Shown: positions 16,459 through 26,037, counted from the stretch's first letter. The stretch is 64,000 nt of DNA from Algorimicrobium hallyeonense (GCF_042657385.1 NZ_JBHSLA010000001.1:1-64000), one strand, 5' to 3'. The notes: a model not told the origin generated them from the letters alone. Numbers and translations are program-made.

Positions 16459-17790
16459 TTATAAATTTCTTACCGATTCTTTAAATTGACGACCACGATC
16501 TTCATAATTTTCGAATAAATCGAAACTTGCACAAGCTGGAGATAGTAAAACATTATCACCTGATTCTGCAATTTTATAAGCAATCTTAACCGCTTCATTC
16601 ATGTATTGAGTTTCCACAATAATATCAACCATGGATTCAAAATTCTCAAACAATTTCTTATTGTCAACACCTAAACAAATAATAGCTTTTACTTTTTCAT
16701 TGATAAACGGAAATAACTCTTGGTAATCGTTGCCTTTATCTTGCCCTCCAACAATCCAAACGGTTGGTGCGTTCATACTTTCTAAAGCATAATAAGTAGC
16801 ATTAACGTTGGTGGCTTTGGAATCGTTGATGTAATTCACTTTATTAATTTTCAAAACCTGCTCCAAGCGATGCTCGACACCATGAAAATTCTCTAAACTT
16901 TCACGAATGGTTTGTTTTCTTATTTTTAGTAAGTGCGCAACGGTAGACGCTGCCATAGCGTTCTTAATATTGTGTTTTCCTTGTAATGCTATATCCTTTG
17001 TTGGCATAATTATTTGATTGTTATCTATTGTTATTTTTAGTGTCTCTTTTTCTAAATACGCGCCATTTTCTATAATTTTCGTTAATGAAAACGGCAATAA
17101 TGTTGATTGAACTGGGTATTTTTCTAGCCAATTGGTGATGACTTCATCATCGGCATCATAAATCAAATAATCTTCAGATGTTTGATTCATGGCAATTCTA
17201 AATTTTGAGGCGATATAATTATCAAATTTATAATCATACCGATCCAAATGATCTGGTGTTATGTTTAGTAAAACAGCAATGTGTGGTTTAAAATGAACAC
17301 AATTATCTAATTGAAAACTGCTAATTTCCAGCACATAGCTTGGGAAATTATTTTCCAAAACTTGCTTAGCAAAACTGTCGCCAATATTTCCGGCTAAACC
17401 AACTTCCAATTCTTGTTTTAACACATGATGTGTTAATGAAGCTGTTGTTGTTTTGCCATTGCTACCAGTTATCCCAACTAAGGTTGCTTGAGTATATTGC
17501 GATGCAAATTCAATTTCAGAAATTACTGAAATACCTTTTGCTTTAAGTTGCTTTATAATTGGAACCGTATCTGGAATCCCAGGACTTTTTACAACTAAAT
17601 CAGCATTTAAAACCTGTGATTCTGTGTGCTGCTCAGACTCCCATTCAATCTCATTATGTTTAAGAACGTTTATATATTTCTCTTTAATTTTTCCTTTATC
17701 TGAAACAAAAACCTCAAAGCCTTTTGCTTTTCCTAAAAGTGCTGCTCCTACACCACTTTCTCCTCCTCCTAATACGACTAATCGTTTCAT
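16459..17790 (-). CDS. murD: UDP-N-acetylmuramoyl-L-alanine--D-glutamate ligase
   Basis: A 443-residue cytosolic ligase that adds D-Glu to UDP-MurNAc-L-Ala. It has the N-terminal Rossmann motif 'LVVLGGGESGVGAALLGKAKGFEVFVSD', the ATP loop 'LVGITGSNGKTTTASLTHHVL', 'LEISSFQLDNCVHFKPHIAVLLNITPDHLDRYDY', 'FHGVEHRLEQV' and 'YINDSKATNVNATYYAL', all standard for MurD. It lies 22 bp past mraY. Confidence 0.97.
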   Translation of the reverse strand: MKRLVVLGGGESGVGAALLGKAKGFEVFVSDKGKIKEKYINVLKHNEIEWESEQHTESQVLNADLVVKSPGIPDTVPIIKQLKAKGISVISEIEFASQYTQATLVGITGSNGKTTTASLTHHVLKQELEVGLAGNIGDSFAKQVLENNFPSYVLEISSFQLDNCVHFKPHIAVLLNITPDHLDRYDYKFDNYIASKFRIAMNQTSEDYLIYDADDEVITNWLEKYPVQSTLLPFSLTKIIENGAYLEKETLKITIDNNQIIMPTKDIALQGKHNIKNAMAASTVAHLLKIRKQTIRESLENFHGVEHRLEQVLKINKVNYINDSKATNVNATYYALESMNAPTVWIVGGQDKGNDYQELFPFINEKVKAIICLGVDNKKLFENFESMVDIIVETQYMNEAVKIAYKIAESGDNVLLSPACASFDLFENYEDRGRQFKESVRNL

Positions 17791-17812
17791 TCTAAATCAG
17801 CGCTTTTATTTG

Positions 17813-19054
17813 CTATCTAATTTTTAGGGTTACAATGGAAATAATGGCGAGTAAAATGCCAATAATCCAAAAACGTGTCACTATTTTGCTTTCATGATAA
17901 CCTGATTTTTGATAGTGATGGTGCAAAGGCGCCATTTTAAAAACTCGCCTGCCCTCACCATATTTTTTCTTAGTATATTTAAACCAACTAACCTGCATGA
18001 CTACAGATAGATTTTCTGCCAAGAATATTCCACATAACACCGGAATTAACCATTCTTTTCTAACGGCAATGGCTATAACTGCTATAATTCCACCTATAGT
18101 TAAACTTCCTGTATCTCCCATAAATACTTGAGCTGGATAAGCATTATACCAAAGGAATCCAATGAGCGCGCCAACAAAAGCGGCTATATAAATGGTAATT
18201 TCTTCAACACGCGGTATGTACATAATGTTTAAATAATCTGAAAACACGATGTTACCAGAAACCCATGCAAAAATGCCAAGGGTTAATACTATAATTGCCG
18301 AAGTTCCAGCTGCCAAACCATCAATACCATCGGTAAGGTTAGCACCATTTGAAACAGCAGTTATGATAAAAATGGTTACTAGAATAAAAATAATCCAGGC
18401 ATACTTTCCTAAATCTGGGCTTATCCATGTAATTAAATCGGCATAATCAAATTCATTTTCTTTAACGAATGGAATGGTTGTTTTTGTTGATTTTTCTTCT
18501 AATTGAAACAGTTTTGACGATTCTACTTTTGGATTAGCCGCCAATATTTCTTGCTGTTGTTCTTGCGGTAATTTCTCTTTTAGAGTAACATCGGGATGAA
18601 AATATAAAGTGGCACCCACAATAATTCCTAAACCAATTTGACCCAACACTTTAAATCGGCCTTTTAATCCTTCTTTGTCATTTTTAAATTTCTTGATATA
18701 ATCATCAATAAACCCAATAGTTCCCATCCAAAGTGTGGTTATAACTAATAGAATGATATAGATGTTTTCTAATTTTGCAAATAACAAAACAGGAATTAAG
18801 GTTGCTAGAATGATTATAATTCCACCCATAGTTGGCGTTCCAGCTTTTTCTACTTGACCATCTAAACCTAAATCGCGAATGGTTTCACCTACTTGCTGTT
18901 TTTGAAGAAAGCGAATAATTCGTCTCCCAAAAATTGTGGATATCAACAAGGATAATATAATAGTCACAGCCGCTCTAAAGGTTAAGAAACCAAATAAAGC
19001 AGATCCCGGAAAATCATAATATTTGTCTAAATATTCAAATAGGTAATACAGCAT
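17813..19054 (-). CDS. mraY: Phospho-N-acetylmuramoyl-pentapeptide-transferase
   Basis: A 413-residue inner-membrane enzyme that transfers phospho-MurNAc-pentapeptide to undecaprenyl phosphate, giving lipid I. Motifs are 'GTPTMGGIIII', the catalytic Asp pair in 'GFIDDYIKKFKND', 'NLTDGIDGLAAGTSAI', 'GNIVFSDYL', 'NAYPAQVFMGDTGSLTIGG' and the histidine loop 'MAPLHHHYQKSGYHESKIVTRFW'. An extra-long loop (about 155-215) makes it about 50 residues longer than the E. coli enzyme, as in other Bacteroidota. It follows murE by one base. Confidence 0.98.
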   Translation of the reverse strand: MLYYLFEYLDKYYDFPGSALFGFLTFRAAVTIILSLLISTIFGRRIIRFLQKQQVGETIRDLGLDGQVEKAGTPTMGGIIIILATLIPVLLFAKLENIYIILLVITTLWMGTIGFIDDYIKKFKNDKEGLKGRFKVLGQIGLGIIVGATLYFHPDVTLKEKLPQEQQQEILAANPKVESSKLFQLEEKSTKTTIPFVKENEFDYADLITWISPDLGKYAWIIFILVTIFIITAVSNGANLTDGIDGLAAGTSAIIVLTLGIFAWVSGNIVFSDYLNIMYIPRVEEITIYIAAFVGALIGFLWYNAYPAQVFMGDTGSLTIGGIIAVIAIAVRKEWLIPVLCGIFLAENLSVVMQVSWFKYTKKKYGEGRRVFKMAPLHHHYQKSGYHESKIVTRFWIIGILLAIISIVTLKIR

Positions 19055-19055
19055 A

Positions 19056-20519
19056 TTATTTTTCTAATTGATTTAATAGTTCTTGAACAATTTTGAAGTC
19101 ATCGAAATCAAAACGTTCGCCATTTATTTCTTGATAATTTTCATGACCCTTCCCTGCGATTAAAATAATATCATTAGGTTTTGCCATTTGACAAGCCGTT
19201 TTAATAGCTTGTTTTCTATTAGTAATTGAAACGGTTTTTTTAAAATTTTGAGGCTCAACACCTGCTTCTACCTCATTCAAAATTGTTTCTGGATTTTCTG
19301 TTCGTGGATTATCACTGGTAAAAACAACTTGCGTACTCAAAGCCGACGCAATATGTCCCATTTTAGGTCGCTTGGTTTTATCACGATCACCTCCACAACC
19401 AACAACCGTTATCAGTTCTTCGTTTTTAGTTCGGATGCTATTAATGGTTTCCAATACATTTTTCAAAGCATCAGGCGTATGCGCATAATCTACAATAGCC
19501 GTTATTTTTGATTCGGAAATTAGATATTGAAAACGTCCTGAAACACTTTTTAAATCGCTTATCAATCTTAAAATTTCCACTTTCTCTAAACCTAATAATT
19601 CAGCGGTTGCGTAAATTGCCAACACGTTATAAGCATTGAAACTTCCTATTAATCGCGTCCAAACTTCACTATCATTAATTTTTAGTAATAATCCTGTAAA
19701 CTGATTTTCTAAAATTTGCGCTTTATAATCGGCATAACTTTTTAAGGCGTAGGTATGTTTTTTGGCGGCAGAATTCTGCAACATGATTAAACCATTTTTA
19801 TCATCCACATTTACTAATGCGAATGCATTTTTAGACAAGCCATCAAAAAAAGCTTTTTTCACATCGCGATACTCCGCAAAACTGCTGTGATAATCCAAAT
19901 GATCATGGGTTAAATTGGTGAAAATCCCACCTTCAAATTGTAACCCTTCCGTACGTTTTTGATGAATACCATGCGAGCTGACTTCCATAAAACAAAACTC
20001 GACTCCAGCATCATTCATCTGTTTTAAATAGCTGTTGATAGAAATGGAATCTGGTGTCGTATGTGTGGCTTTAAATTCAGCATCATCTACCATAATTTTA
20101 ACGGTAGATAACAAACCAACCTTATAACCCGCACTTTTAAACAACTGATATAATAAAGTGGCAATAGTCGTTTTTCCATTGGTTCCCGTAACACCAACTA
20201 ATTTTAAATTAGCCGAAGGAACACCATAAAAATTAGAAGCCATAATTGCCAAAGCACTCGACGTATCACTGACTTCAACATAGACTATGTTGTCAATTAA
20301 AGTATCTGGAAGGTGTTCACAAACTACCGCAACACACCCTTGATTAATGGCGGTTTGAATATAATCGTGACCATCTGAAACGGTCCCTTTTACAGCGATG
20401 AATACGTCATTTTTAGTCACCTTTCTAGAATCGAAAACCAAATTATTTACAGACACAGTCGTACTTCCTGCAACAGCAAGTAACGGTACTTTATAGAGTA
20501 TGTCTTTTAAAATCATCAT
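19056..20519 (-). CDS. murE: UDP-N-acetylmuramoyl-L-alanyl-D-glutamate--2,6-diaminopimelate ligase
   Basis: A 487-residue cytosolic ligase adding the third peptide residue. It has 'FDSRKVTKNDVFIAVKGTVSDGHDYI' in the UDP-binding domain, the ATP loop 'LVGVTGTNGKTTIATLLYQL', 'EVSSHGIHQKR' and 'NLTHDHLDYH'. The amino-acid specificity motif is D-N-P-R ('FTSDNPRTENPETILNEVE'), which indicates meso-diaminopimelate rather than lysine. It overlaps ftsI by four bases. Confidence 0.97.
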   Translation of the reverse strand: MMILKDILYKVPLLAVAGSTTVSVNNLVFDSRKVTKNDVFIAVKGTVSDGHDYIQTAINQGCVAVVCEHLPDTLIDNIVYVEVSDTSSALAIMASNFYGVPSANLKLVGVTGTNGKTTIATLLYQLFKSAGYKVGLLSTVKIMVDDAEFKATHTTPDSISINSYLKQMNDAGVEFCFMEVSSHGIHQKRTEGLQFEGGIFTNLTHDHLDYHSSFAEYRDVKKAFFDGLSKNAFALVNVDDKNGLIMLQNSAAKKHTYALKSYADYKAQILENQFTGLLLKINDSEVWTRLIGSFNAYNVLAIYATAELLGLEKVEILRLISDLKSVSGRFQYLISESKITAIVDYAHTPDALKNVLETINSIRTKNEELITVVGCGGDRDKTKRPKMGHIASALSTQVVFTSDNPRTENPETILNEVEAGVEPQNFKKTVSITNRKQAIKTACQMAKPNDIILIAGKGHENYQEINGERFDFDDFKIVQELLNQLEK

Positions 20520-22522
20520 GATGCTTGAATAGTTACTATTTGATTCTTCTTTATTTTTTCGCCTTTAGTAATGGATTGAATTTTCACTTGACCAACACCT
20601 TCTGCTTTCACATTTAATCCCATATTTTCTAATAAGGCAATAGCGTCCATTGCTGGCAGCCCAACAACATTTGGCATAATTGTTTTATAGGTTTGTGCGG
20701 TTTTAAAATAGGCGTCATACTCGGCATTTACCGCAATATCATTCACCTCCAAAGTTTCAACTACATCAATAATTGGGGTGTCGGTAAATATTTTTTGTGC
20801 TATACGTTTAAAAACAGGCCCGGAAACATCAGCTCCATAAAACCCTTTTTTAACGCTTGGCTTATGAATAACTACTATACACGAGTATTTAGGGTTTTCA
20901 GCAGGAAAATAACCTGCAAAAGACGACACATACCGTTTGTTTTCATCCCAGTCTTTTTTCCAATATTCGGTTTTAGCTGTCCCTGTCTTTCCTGCCATTG
21001 AAAAATAAGGCGAATACAGAGATCTTCCTGTACCACGAACCACCACATTCTTCAAAATTTCTTGCATTTCCCGAATGGTTTTATCGGAGGCTATTTTCTT
21101 ATTTATGATATACTTATCAAACGTCTCTATATTTTTATCAAGCTCTTTTACTGATTTAATAAAACGTGGTTTCACCATAACACCATTATTTGCAATAGCA
21201 TTGTAAAATGTAAGGGTTTGTAAAGGCGTCATCTCCATATTGTAACCGTAGGCCATGGAAGGCAAAGCATTCTTACTCCAAATATCATCGCCTGGACTTG
21301 GAATTACAGGTTTCCCTTCACCTAAAATGGGCAAGCCTAAAGGTTTATGTAAAGACCAACTTTTTATACGATTGATAAATTTATCAGGGTTTTTAGAGTA
21401 GTGCTCATCTATAATAGTTGCGAGCCCAATATTTGAAGACACTTCCAGTGAACGAGCGGCAGATATTTTACCATAACCGCCATGTTTGGAATCTGTAATA
21501 GTACGGCCATAAAATACTTTACGCCCTTTTTTTGTATCCACAATTGTTGATGTATCTATCACCTTATCTTCCAAAGCCGCCATTAAAGCCATAACTTTAA
21601 ATGTAGAACCTGGTTCATGAGATTCTCCAACAGCATAATTTAATTTTTCGTAATAACCTCCACTTTTCGTTTTTCCTAAATTTGAAATAGCACGAATTTC
21701 ACCAGTTGCCACTTCCATAACAACCACACAACCGTGTTCGGCTTCATAGGTTTCTAACTGTTGCAATAACGCGTGATGCGCTATATCTTGGATATTCACA
21801 CTTAATGTAGTGTAAACATCATAGCCATCTCTAGGTTCAATCTGGTTGTAATCGGCAATAGGTTTCCATTGCCCTTTTCCTATTTTTTGTTTTAAACGCC
21901 TTCCGTCTGTGCCACGTAAATATTTAATTCCAAAAGCGCCATCAATTCCCGCTCGAGTTGCGTTGCCTTTTTCATCAAAACGTTCGTAGCCAATAGAACG
22001 CTGTGCAATTCCTCCCAAGGGATGTTCTCGTTTGGTAGTTTGCTCTACAATTAAACCGCCTTTAAAAGCACCCAAATTCAAAAGTGGAAAATTGCGCATG
22101 CGCACATAGTCCGAATACCCGATATCGCGAGCCAACAAATAATACCTGTTTTTATTAGCACGTGCCTTTCTAATTTCTTTTTGATAATATGCGGATGGTT
22201 TTCCCGAATACTTAGATAACGAATCGCATAATGGCTTTAACAACGATTCAAATCGCGTTGCTGAAGGTGTCAATGCATCCATACGAATATCATATTTTGG
22301 AATGGATGTAGCCAATAAATTACCATTGGCAGAATATACGTTCCCGCGATTAGCAGGAATCACAACATCTTTAATGGTCCGTTCTTCTGCCATGCTACGA
22401 TACTTTTCGCCATGCAGCATTTGGATACTTAAAAGTTTAAACACGACTGCTAGAGCGAAGATGAACATACATCCTGCTACAAAATATAATCGGTTTGATA
22501 TGTTCTTCTCGTTTGTTGCCAA
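20516..22522 (-). CDS. ftsI: Septal transpeptidase FtsI (PBP3-type) with one PASTA domain
   Basis: A 668-residue class B penicillin-binding protein. It has one membrane helix (~10-33), a PBP dimerisation domain (~55-230) and a transpeptidase domain with catalytic S306-T-F-K309, S362-S-N364 and K512-T-G514. A C-terminal PASTA domain (~605-668, 'TIMPNVVGLPAMDAIALLENMGLNVKAEGVG') is absent from proteobacterial FtsI but usual in Bacteroidota. The protein cross-links septal peptidoglycan together with FtsW. It follows the FtsL-like gene by six bases and overlaps murE. Confidence 0.96.
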   Translation of the reverse strand: MATNEKNISNRLYFVAGCMFIFALAVVFKLLSIQMLHGEKYRSMAEERTIKDVVIPANRGNVYSANGNLLATSIPKYDIRMDALTPSATRFESLLKPLCDSLSKYSGKPSAYYQKEIRKARANKNRYYLLARDIGYSDYVRMRNFPLLNLGAFKGGLIVEQTTKREHPLGGIAQRSIGYERFDEKGNATRAGIDGAFGIKYLRGTDGRRLKQKIGKGQWKPIADYNQIEPRDGYDVYTTLSVNIQDIAHHALLQQLETYEAEHGCVVVMEVATGEIRAISNLGKTKSGGYYEKLNYAVGESHEPGSTFKVMALMAALEDKVIDTSTIVDTKKGRKVFYGRTITDSKHGGYGKISAARSLEVSSNIGLATIIDEHYSKNPDKFINRIKSWSLHKPLGLPILGEGKPVIPSPGDDIWSKNALPSMAYGYNMEMTPLQTLTFYNAIANNGVMVKPRFIKSVKELDKNIETFDKYIINKKIASDKTIREMQEILKNVVVRGTGRSLYSPYFSMAGKTGTAKTEYWKKDWDENKRYVSSFAGYFPAENPKYSCIVVIHKPSVKKGFYGADVSGPVFKRIAQKIFTDTPIIDVVETLEVNDIAVNAEYDAYFKTAQTYKTIMPNVVGLPAMDAIALLENMGLNVKAEGVGQVKIQSITKGEKIKKNQIVTIQAS

Positions 22523-22528
22523 GCTGAA

Positions 22529-22846
22529 CTACTTTTTAGATTTAACTTTAATTTTTGTTGGCGGTATTTCTGAAATTGCCAACCCTTTTTTTTCCATTTT
22601 CAATTCTACAACGGTTTCTTTTTTCAGTTCCATAAGGCGTGTCCTGCCATCCACAAAAGCCGACCGTAATTCTTTTGCTTCATTATTTAATTGTGCAATT
22701 TGATGTACTTTTTTATCTGCACTATGGGAACTGGCTATCATAACAATGGCTAAAACGGAAACGAACAAAATCATTCGCCAGCTTTTAGGCGCATCTTCAT
22801 TTATAAGAAACGTTCCTTTTAGTATGTTATTAATCCCCTTTTTCAT
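22529..22846 (-). CDS. FtsL-like cell division protein
   Basis: A 105-residue bitopic protein with a short cytosolic N-terminus, one membrane helix (~24-42, 'MILFVSVLAIVMIASSHSA') and a coiled-coil-like periplasmic part rich in Glu, Lys and Leu. Sequence identity to proteobacterial FtsL is not evident. The call rests on size, topology and position between rsmH and ftsI, where ftsL lies in nearly all dcw clusters. It would join FtsQ and a FtsB-like protein in activating FtsWI. Confidence 0.8.
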   Translation of the reverse strand: MKKGINNILKGTFLINEDAPKSWRMILFVSVLAIVMIASSHSADKKVHQIAQLNNEAKELRSAFVDGRTRLMELKKETVVELKMEKKGLAISEIPPTKIKVKSKK

Positions 22847-22868
22847 TTGATTCTCTATTTAATAGGAA

Positions 22869-23774
22869 TTATAGTTTTTTAGCAATTCGAAGTTTGGCAC
22901 TTCTTGCGCGATTATTTACTTTTATTTCTTCTCGCGATGGCACTATTAAACTACCAACCTTTTTCATTGGCACTTCAAAATTGCCAAACACATCGCGTTC
23001 TGGTTCGCCTTCAAAAAGACCATTTCTTATAAAACGTTTTACCAATCTATCTTCTAATGAATGATAAGAAATAACGCTTAACCTGCCTCCTTTCACCAAA
23101 ATCTCTGGTGCTTGTAACAAAAAGGATTTTAAAACTTCAATCTCCTGATTCACTTCAATACGAATGGCTTGATAAATTTGAGCCAATACTTTGTTTTCCT
23201 TTTTATGCTGTAAAAATGGCTTTAAAGCCAATTTTAACTGATCACTGGTTTTAATGGGCTCTAATTTTCGCTGCTCAACTATAGCGCGTGCCATAGCATT
23301 TGCTTGTCGTAACTCGCCATATTGCCAAAGCACTTGACTTATTTGCTCTTCATCATAATCATTCACCACATTATAAGCAGACAAATCACTTTTCTGATTC
23401 ATACGCATATCTAAATCCGCTTCAAAGCGAGTAGAAAATCCGCGTTCTGCTATATCAAATTGATGAGATGACACGCCAAAATCGGCCAAAATACCATCCA
23501 CTTCTTTCGCGCCATAGAATCGTAAAAAACGCTTCATAAACTGAAAATTCTCATGAATTAGCGTAAATCGTTCGTCATCAATCGTATTTTCAAGGGCATC
23601 AGGATCTTGATCAAAAGCAAAAAGCTTCCCATTTTCCCCCAAACGTTTTAGGATTTCTTTACTGTGCCCACCACCTCCAAAGGTGACATCCACATAGACA
23701 CCATCTTCTTTAATATTCAAACCATCAACGGTTTCTTTCAGTAAAACTGGATTATGATATTCCATGATCGTCAT
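22869..23774 (-). CDS. rsmH: 16S rRNA (cytosine(1402)-N(4))-methyltransferase
   Basis: A 301-residue SAM-dependent methyltransferase (old name MraW) that modifies C1402 of 16S rRNA. Signature segments are 'YHNPVLLKETVDGLNIKEDGVYVDVTFGGGGHSKEIL' (SAM motif), 'LFAFDQDPDA', 'DGILADFGVSSHQFDIAERGFS', 'MRMN', 'QIYQAIRIEVNQE' and 'ISYHSLEDRLVKRF'. The start overlaps the mraZ end by 23 bp. An internal ATG three codons in (MEYHNPV) is the likelier initiator by family alignment. Confidence 0.97.
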   Translation of the reverse strand: MTIMEYHNPVLLKETVDGLNIKEDGVYVDVTFGGGGHSKEILKRLGENGKLFAFDQDPDALENTIDDERFTLIHENFQFMKRFLRFYGAKEVDGILADFGVSSHQFDIAERGFSTRFEADLDMRMNQKSDLSAYNVVNDYDEEQISQVLWQYGELRQANAMARAIVEQRKLEPIKTSDQLKLALKPFLQHKKENKVLAQIYQAIRIEVNQEIEVLKSFLLQAPEILVKGGRLSVISYHSLEDRLVKRFIRNGLFEGEPERDVFGNFEVPMKKVGSLIVPSREEIKVNNRARSAKLRIAKKL

Positions 23775-24222
23775 CGTCTTGTCCCATTACTTCCTCCGCC
23801 AAATCAGCAAAATCTCCTGTAGCATCATCAATAGCTTGCTCGTATTTATCTTTATCCCAAATCTCAACGATGTTGATTGCACTTGACATAACTATTTCTT
23901 TTGAAATATCTGCGAATGCAACTAGATCTTTAGGAATAAGCAAACGACCAGTTGCATCCACCTCAATAATTTTAACACCCGCCGTGAAGCGACGTATAAA
24001 ATCATTGTTCTTTTTCTTAAACCGATTTAACTTATTTACTTTTTGCATCAAGACCTCCCATTCAGCCATTGGATACAATTCCAAACACGGTTGAAAAACA
24101 GCACGTTTTAAAACAAATCCGTTTTGCAAAGCAGGCGCCAACTGTTTTTTCAGCGCAGCAGGCAACATCAGTCGTCCTTTTGCGTCTACTTTACATTCGT
24201 ATGTTCCTATTAATGAGCTCAA
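23752..24222 (-). CDS. mraZ: Transcriptional regulator MraZ
   Basis: A 156-residue protein with two SpoVT/AbrB-type modules: 'GTYECKVDAKGRLMLPAALKKQLAP' at the N-terminus, and 'GVKIIEVDATGRLLIPKDLVAFADISKEIVMSSAINIVEIWDKDKYE' at ~85-130. MraZ rings bind direct repeats in front of their own operon and repress or modulate the dcw cluster. Three evenly spaced GTGGTA boxes directly upstream fit that. It is the first gene of the 15.6-kb cluster. Confidence 0.96.
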   Translation of the reverse strand: MSSLIGTYECKVDAKGRLMLPAALKKQLAPALQNGFVLKRAVFQPCLELYPMAEWEVLMQKVNKLNRFKKKNNDFIRRFTAGVKIIEVDATGRLLIPKDLVAFADISKEIVMSSAINIVEIWDKDKYEQAIDDATGDFADLAEEVMGQDDDDHGIS

Positions 24223-24254
24223 AGCGGTTTGTATCGATTCTCGGGTTTAAGATT

Positions 24255-24262
24255 CAAATATA
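24255..24262 (-). promoter_or_regulatory. -7 promoter box of the dcw cluster (TATATTTG)
   Basis: Plus-strand CAAATATA, i.e. TATATTTG on the coding strand, an exact match to the Bacteroidota TAnnTTTG box. It lies 33 bp before the mraZ ATG, giving a leader of roughly 25-30 nt. No clear -33 TTTG is visible; the MraZ-type boxes occupy that place. Confidence 0.7.
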
Positions 24263-24272
24263 TTGAAAATTT

Positions 24273-24300
24273 TACCACCTTTTACCACTTTCTACCACTT
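24273..24300 (-). promoter_or_regulatory. Candidate MraZ operator: three GTGGTA boxes at 10-bp spacing
   Basis: TACCAC on the plus strand occurs at 24273-24278, 24283-24288 and 24293-24298, i.e. GTGGTA repeated on the coding strand with exact 10-bp phasing. MraZ proteins are known to bind three or four direct repeats with a GTG/TGGG core and 10-bp period just upstream of mraZ. The array begins 10 bp upstream of the -7 box and covers the expected -33 site, a position suited to repression. Confidence 0.75.
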
Positions 24301-24484
24301 TGTTGATAATTTTTCGATTATATGTGAAGAAAAGTCGATTTGAAAACACAGAAAAGTCCTTTAAGAACTACCAATCAGGAAATTAAACGCTGAAAAACTT
24401 TAACATTTAGCAATTGTTAACATCTTGATTAAAAGTCTGCCATGTCACTTTTAAGAAAAGTGAATATATTCACAATGATTTACC

Positions 24485-24494
24485 TATATTTGTT
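24485..24494 (+). promoter_or_regulatory. -7 promoter box (TATATTTG) deciding the hydrolase start
   Basis: TATATTTG at about 24486-24493 matches the TAnnTTTG consensus and lies about 24 bp before the ATG at 24517. It falls inside the longer reading frame that begins at 24442, so that upstream ATG would not be on the transcript. Confidence 0.55.
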
Positions 24495-24516
24495 TGAAGA
24501 AAAGACTAACCAATTA

Positions 24517-25281
24517 ATGGCGCATAGATTAAAAAAAGAGAAAAGCTATAGTTACATAGAGGTAGGAGAAGGCACACCCATCATTGTTTTACATGGTTTA
24601 ATGGGTGGATTAAGCAATTTTGATTCTGTAACTAATTATTTCAGTCAAAAGGGGTATCGTGTAATTATTCCTGAATTACCGATTTATTCCATGTCGCTTT
24701 TAAAGACAAACGTAAAAAGTTTTGCCAAGTATTTACACGATTTCATAGAATTCAAGGAACTTGATGAGGTTATTTTATTGGGAAACTCCTTGGGCGGACA
24801 TATTGGTTTGTATCATACGAAATTATACCCAAAAAAAGTAAAAGGTTTAATTATTACCGGAAGCTCTGGACTTTACGAAAGCGCCATGGGTGGCGGCTAC
24901 ACAAAGCGTAGTGATTACGAGGTGATTAAGAAAAAAGCACAAGACGTTTTTTATGACCCTGAAGTAGCCACTAAAGAAATTGTTGACGAAGTTTACGAAA
25001 CTGTAAACGACAGGAATAAACTAATTAAAACCTTGGCTATTGCTAAAAGCGCTATTCGTCATAATATGGCAAAAGATTTACCAAATATGAAGACGCCAAC
25101 TTGTATAATTTGGGGGAAAAATGATACGGTTACACCACCAGAAGTGGCGGTTGAATTTGACGAATTATTACCAGATTCAGAATTATTTTGGATTGATAAA
25201 TGTGGCCATGCAGCCATGATGGAACATCCCGATGAATTTAACACCATTCTAGATGGTTGGTTAACGAAACGCGGATTATAA
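24517..25281 (+). CDS. Alpha/beta-fold hydrolase
   Basis: A 254-residue hydrolase (MAHRLKKEKSYS start). It has the oxyanion motif 'IIVLHGLMGG', the nucleophile elbow 'LLGNSLGGHIGLYH' (Ser in GNSLG), the acid in 'IIWGKNDTVTPP' and the His in 'DKCGHAAMMEHPDEF'. The pattern resembles esterase/MhpC-type members; the substrate is not evident. The frame is open from 24442, but a TATATTTG promoter box lies between that ATG and 24517, and homology to the family begins after 24517, so the later start is chosen. It is divergent from mraZ and 40 bp upstream of engB, with which it may be co-transcribed. Confidence 0.88.
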   Translation: MAHRLKKEKSYSYIEVGEGTPIIVLHGLMGGLSNFDSVTNYFSQKGYRVIIPELPIYSMSLLKTNVKSFAKYLHDFIEFKELDEVILLGNSLGGHIGLYHTKLYPKKVKGLIITGSSGLYESAMGGGYTKRSDYEVIKKKAQDVFYDPEVATKEIVDEVYETVNDRNKLIKTLAIAKSAIRHNMAKDLPNMKTPTCIIWGKNDTVTPPEVAVEFDELLPDSELFWIDKCGHAAMMEHPDEFNTILDGWLTKRGL

Positions 25282-25321
25282 AACAGTAACTCTTAAAAAC
25301 CCAAAATTCTGGGAAAAAGCT

Positions 25322-25924
25322 ATGGAAATTAAATCGGCAGAATTTGTAATGAGCAATTCTGATGTTGCAAAATGTCCCAAAAACTTGGTTCCTGAATATG
25401 CCTTTATTGGGCGCAGCAATGTTGGGAAATCCTCATTAATCAACATGCTTACAAGTAGAAAAAGTCTAGCTAAAACGTCAGGTAGACCTGGAAAAACACA
25501 GCTTATAAACCATTTCTTAATTAATAAAAATTGGTATTTGGTAGATTTACCGGGCTATGGCTATGCGCGTGTATCCAAAAGCTCCAAAAAAACATTTCAA
25601 AAGTTTATAACGGATTATTTCACACAACGTGAGCAATTGGTGTCCGCTTTTGTTTTAGTAGATATTAGACACAAACCGCAGTCCATAGATTTAGAGTTTA
25701 TGGCATGGATGGGTGAAAACGGCATTCCTTTTTCCATAATTTTCACCAAAGCTGATAAGCTAAAACCGCAAGCCATTTTAAACCATGTAGCCGATTACAG
25801 TGCTATTATGCTAGAAACTTGGGAGGACATGCCAAATTATTTTATTACATCTTCTTCTAAAAACATTGGTAAAGATGATGTTCTGAAATACATTCATGAG
25901 CTGAATGAAAACATGAAGGAATGA
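25322..25924 (+). CDS. engB: Ribosome biogenesis GTPase EngB (YihA/YsxC)
   Basis: A 200-residue essential-type GTPase acting in 50S ribosomal subunit assembly. It has G1 'GRSNVGKSSLIN', G2/switch 'KTSGRPGKTQLINHF', G3 'DLPGYGYA', G4 'FTKADKLKP' and G5 'TSSSKN'. It has full family length with no extension. It follows the hydrolase gene at 40 bp on the same strand. Confidence 0.96.
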   Translation: MEIKSAEFVMSNSDVAKCPKNLVPEYAFIGRSNVGKSSLINMLTSRKSLAKTSGRPGKTQLINHFLINKNWYLVDLPGYGYARVSKSSKKTFQKFITDYFTQREQLVSAFVLVDIRHKPQSIDLEFMAWMGENGIPFSIIFTKADKLKPQAILNHVADYSAIMLETWEDMPNYFITSSSKNIGKDDVLKYIHELNENMKE

Positions 25925-26037
25925 AAACCTGCTTTCATTTCTATTTAAAATTCCTACCGCACAATTTATAGTTGCAAGAAAACATCTTTTAAGTAATCCC
26001 TAACGAATAAATTTTTAGACAATCAAAAAGTGTGGCG

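Noticed and set aside
24442..24516. N-terminal extension of the alpha/beta hydrolase
   Set aside because: A consensus promoter box lies inside it, and family similarity starts after the ATG at 24517.
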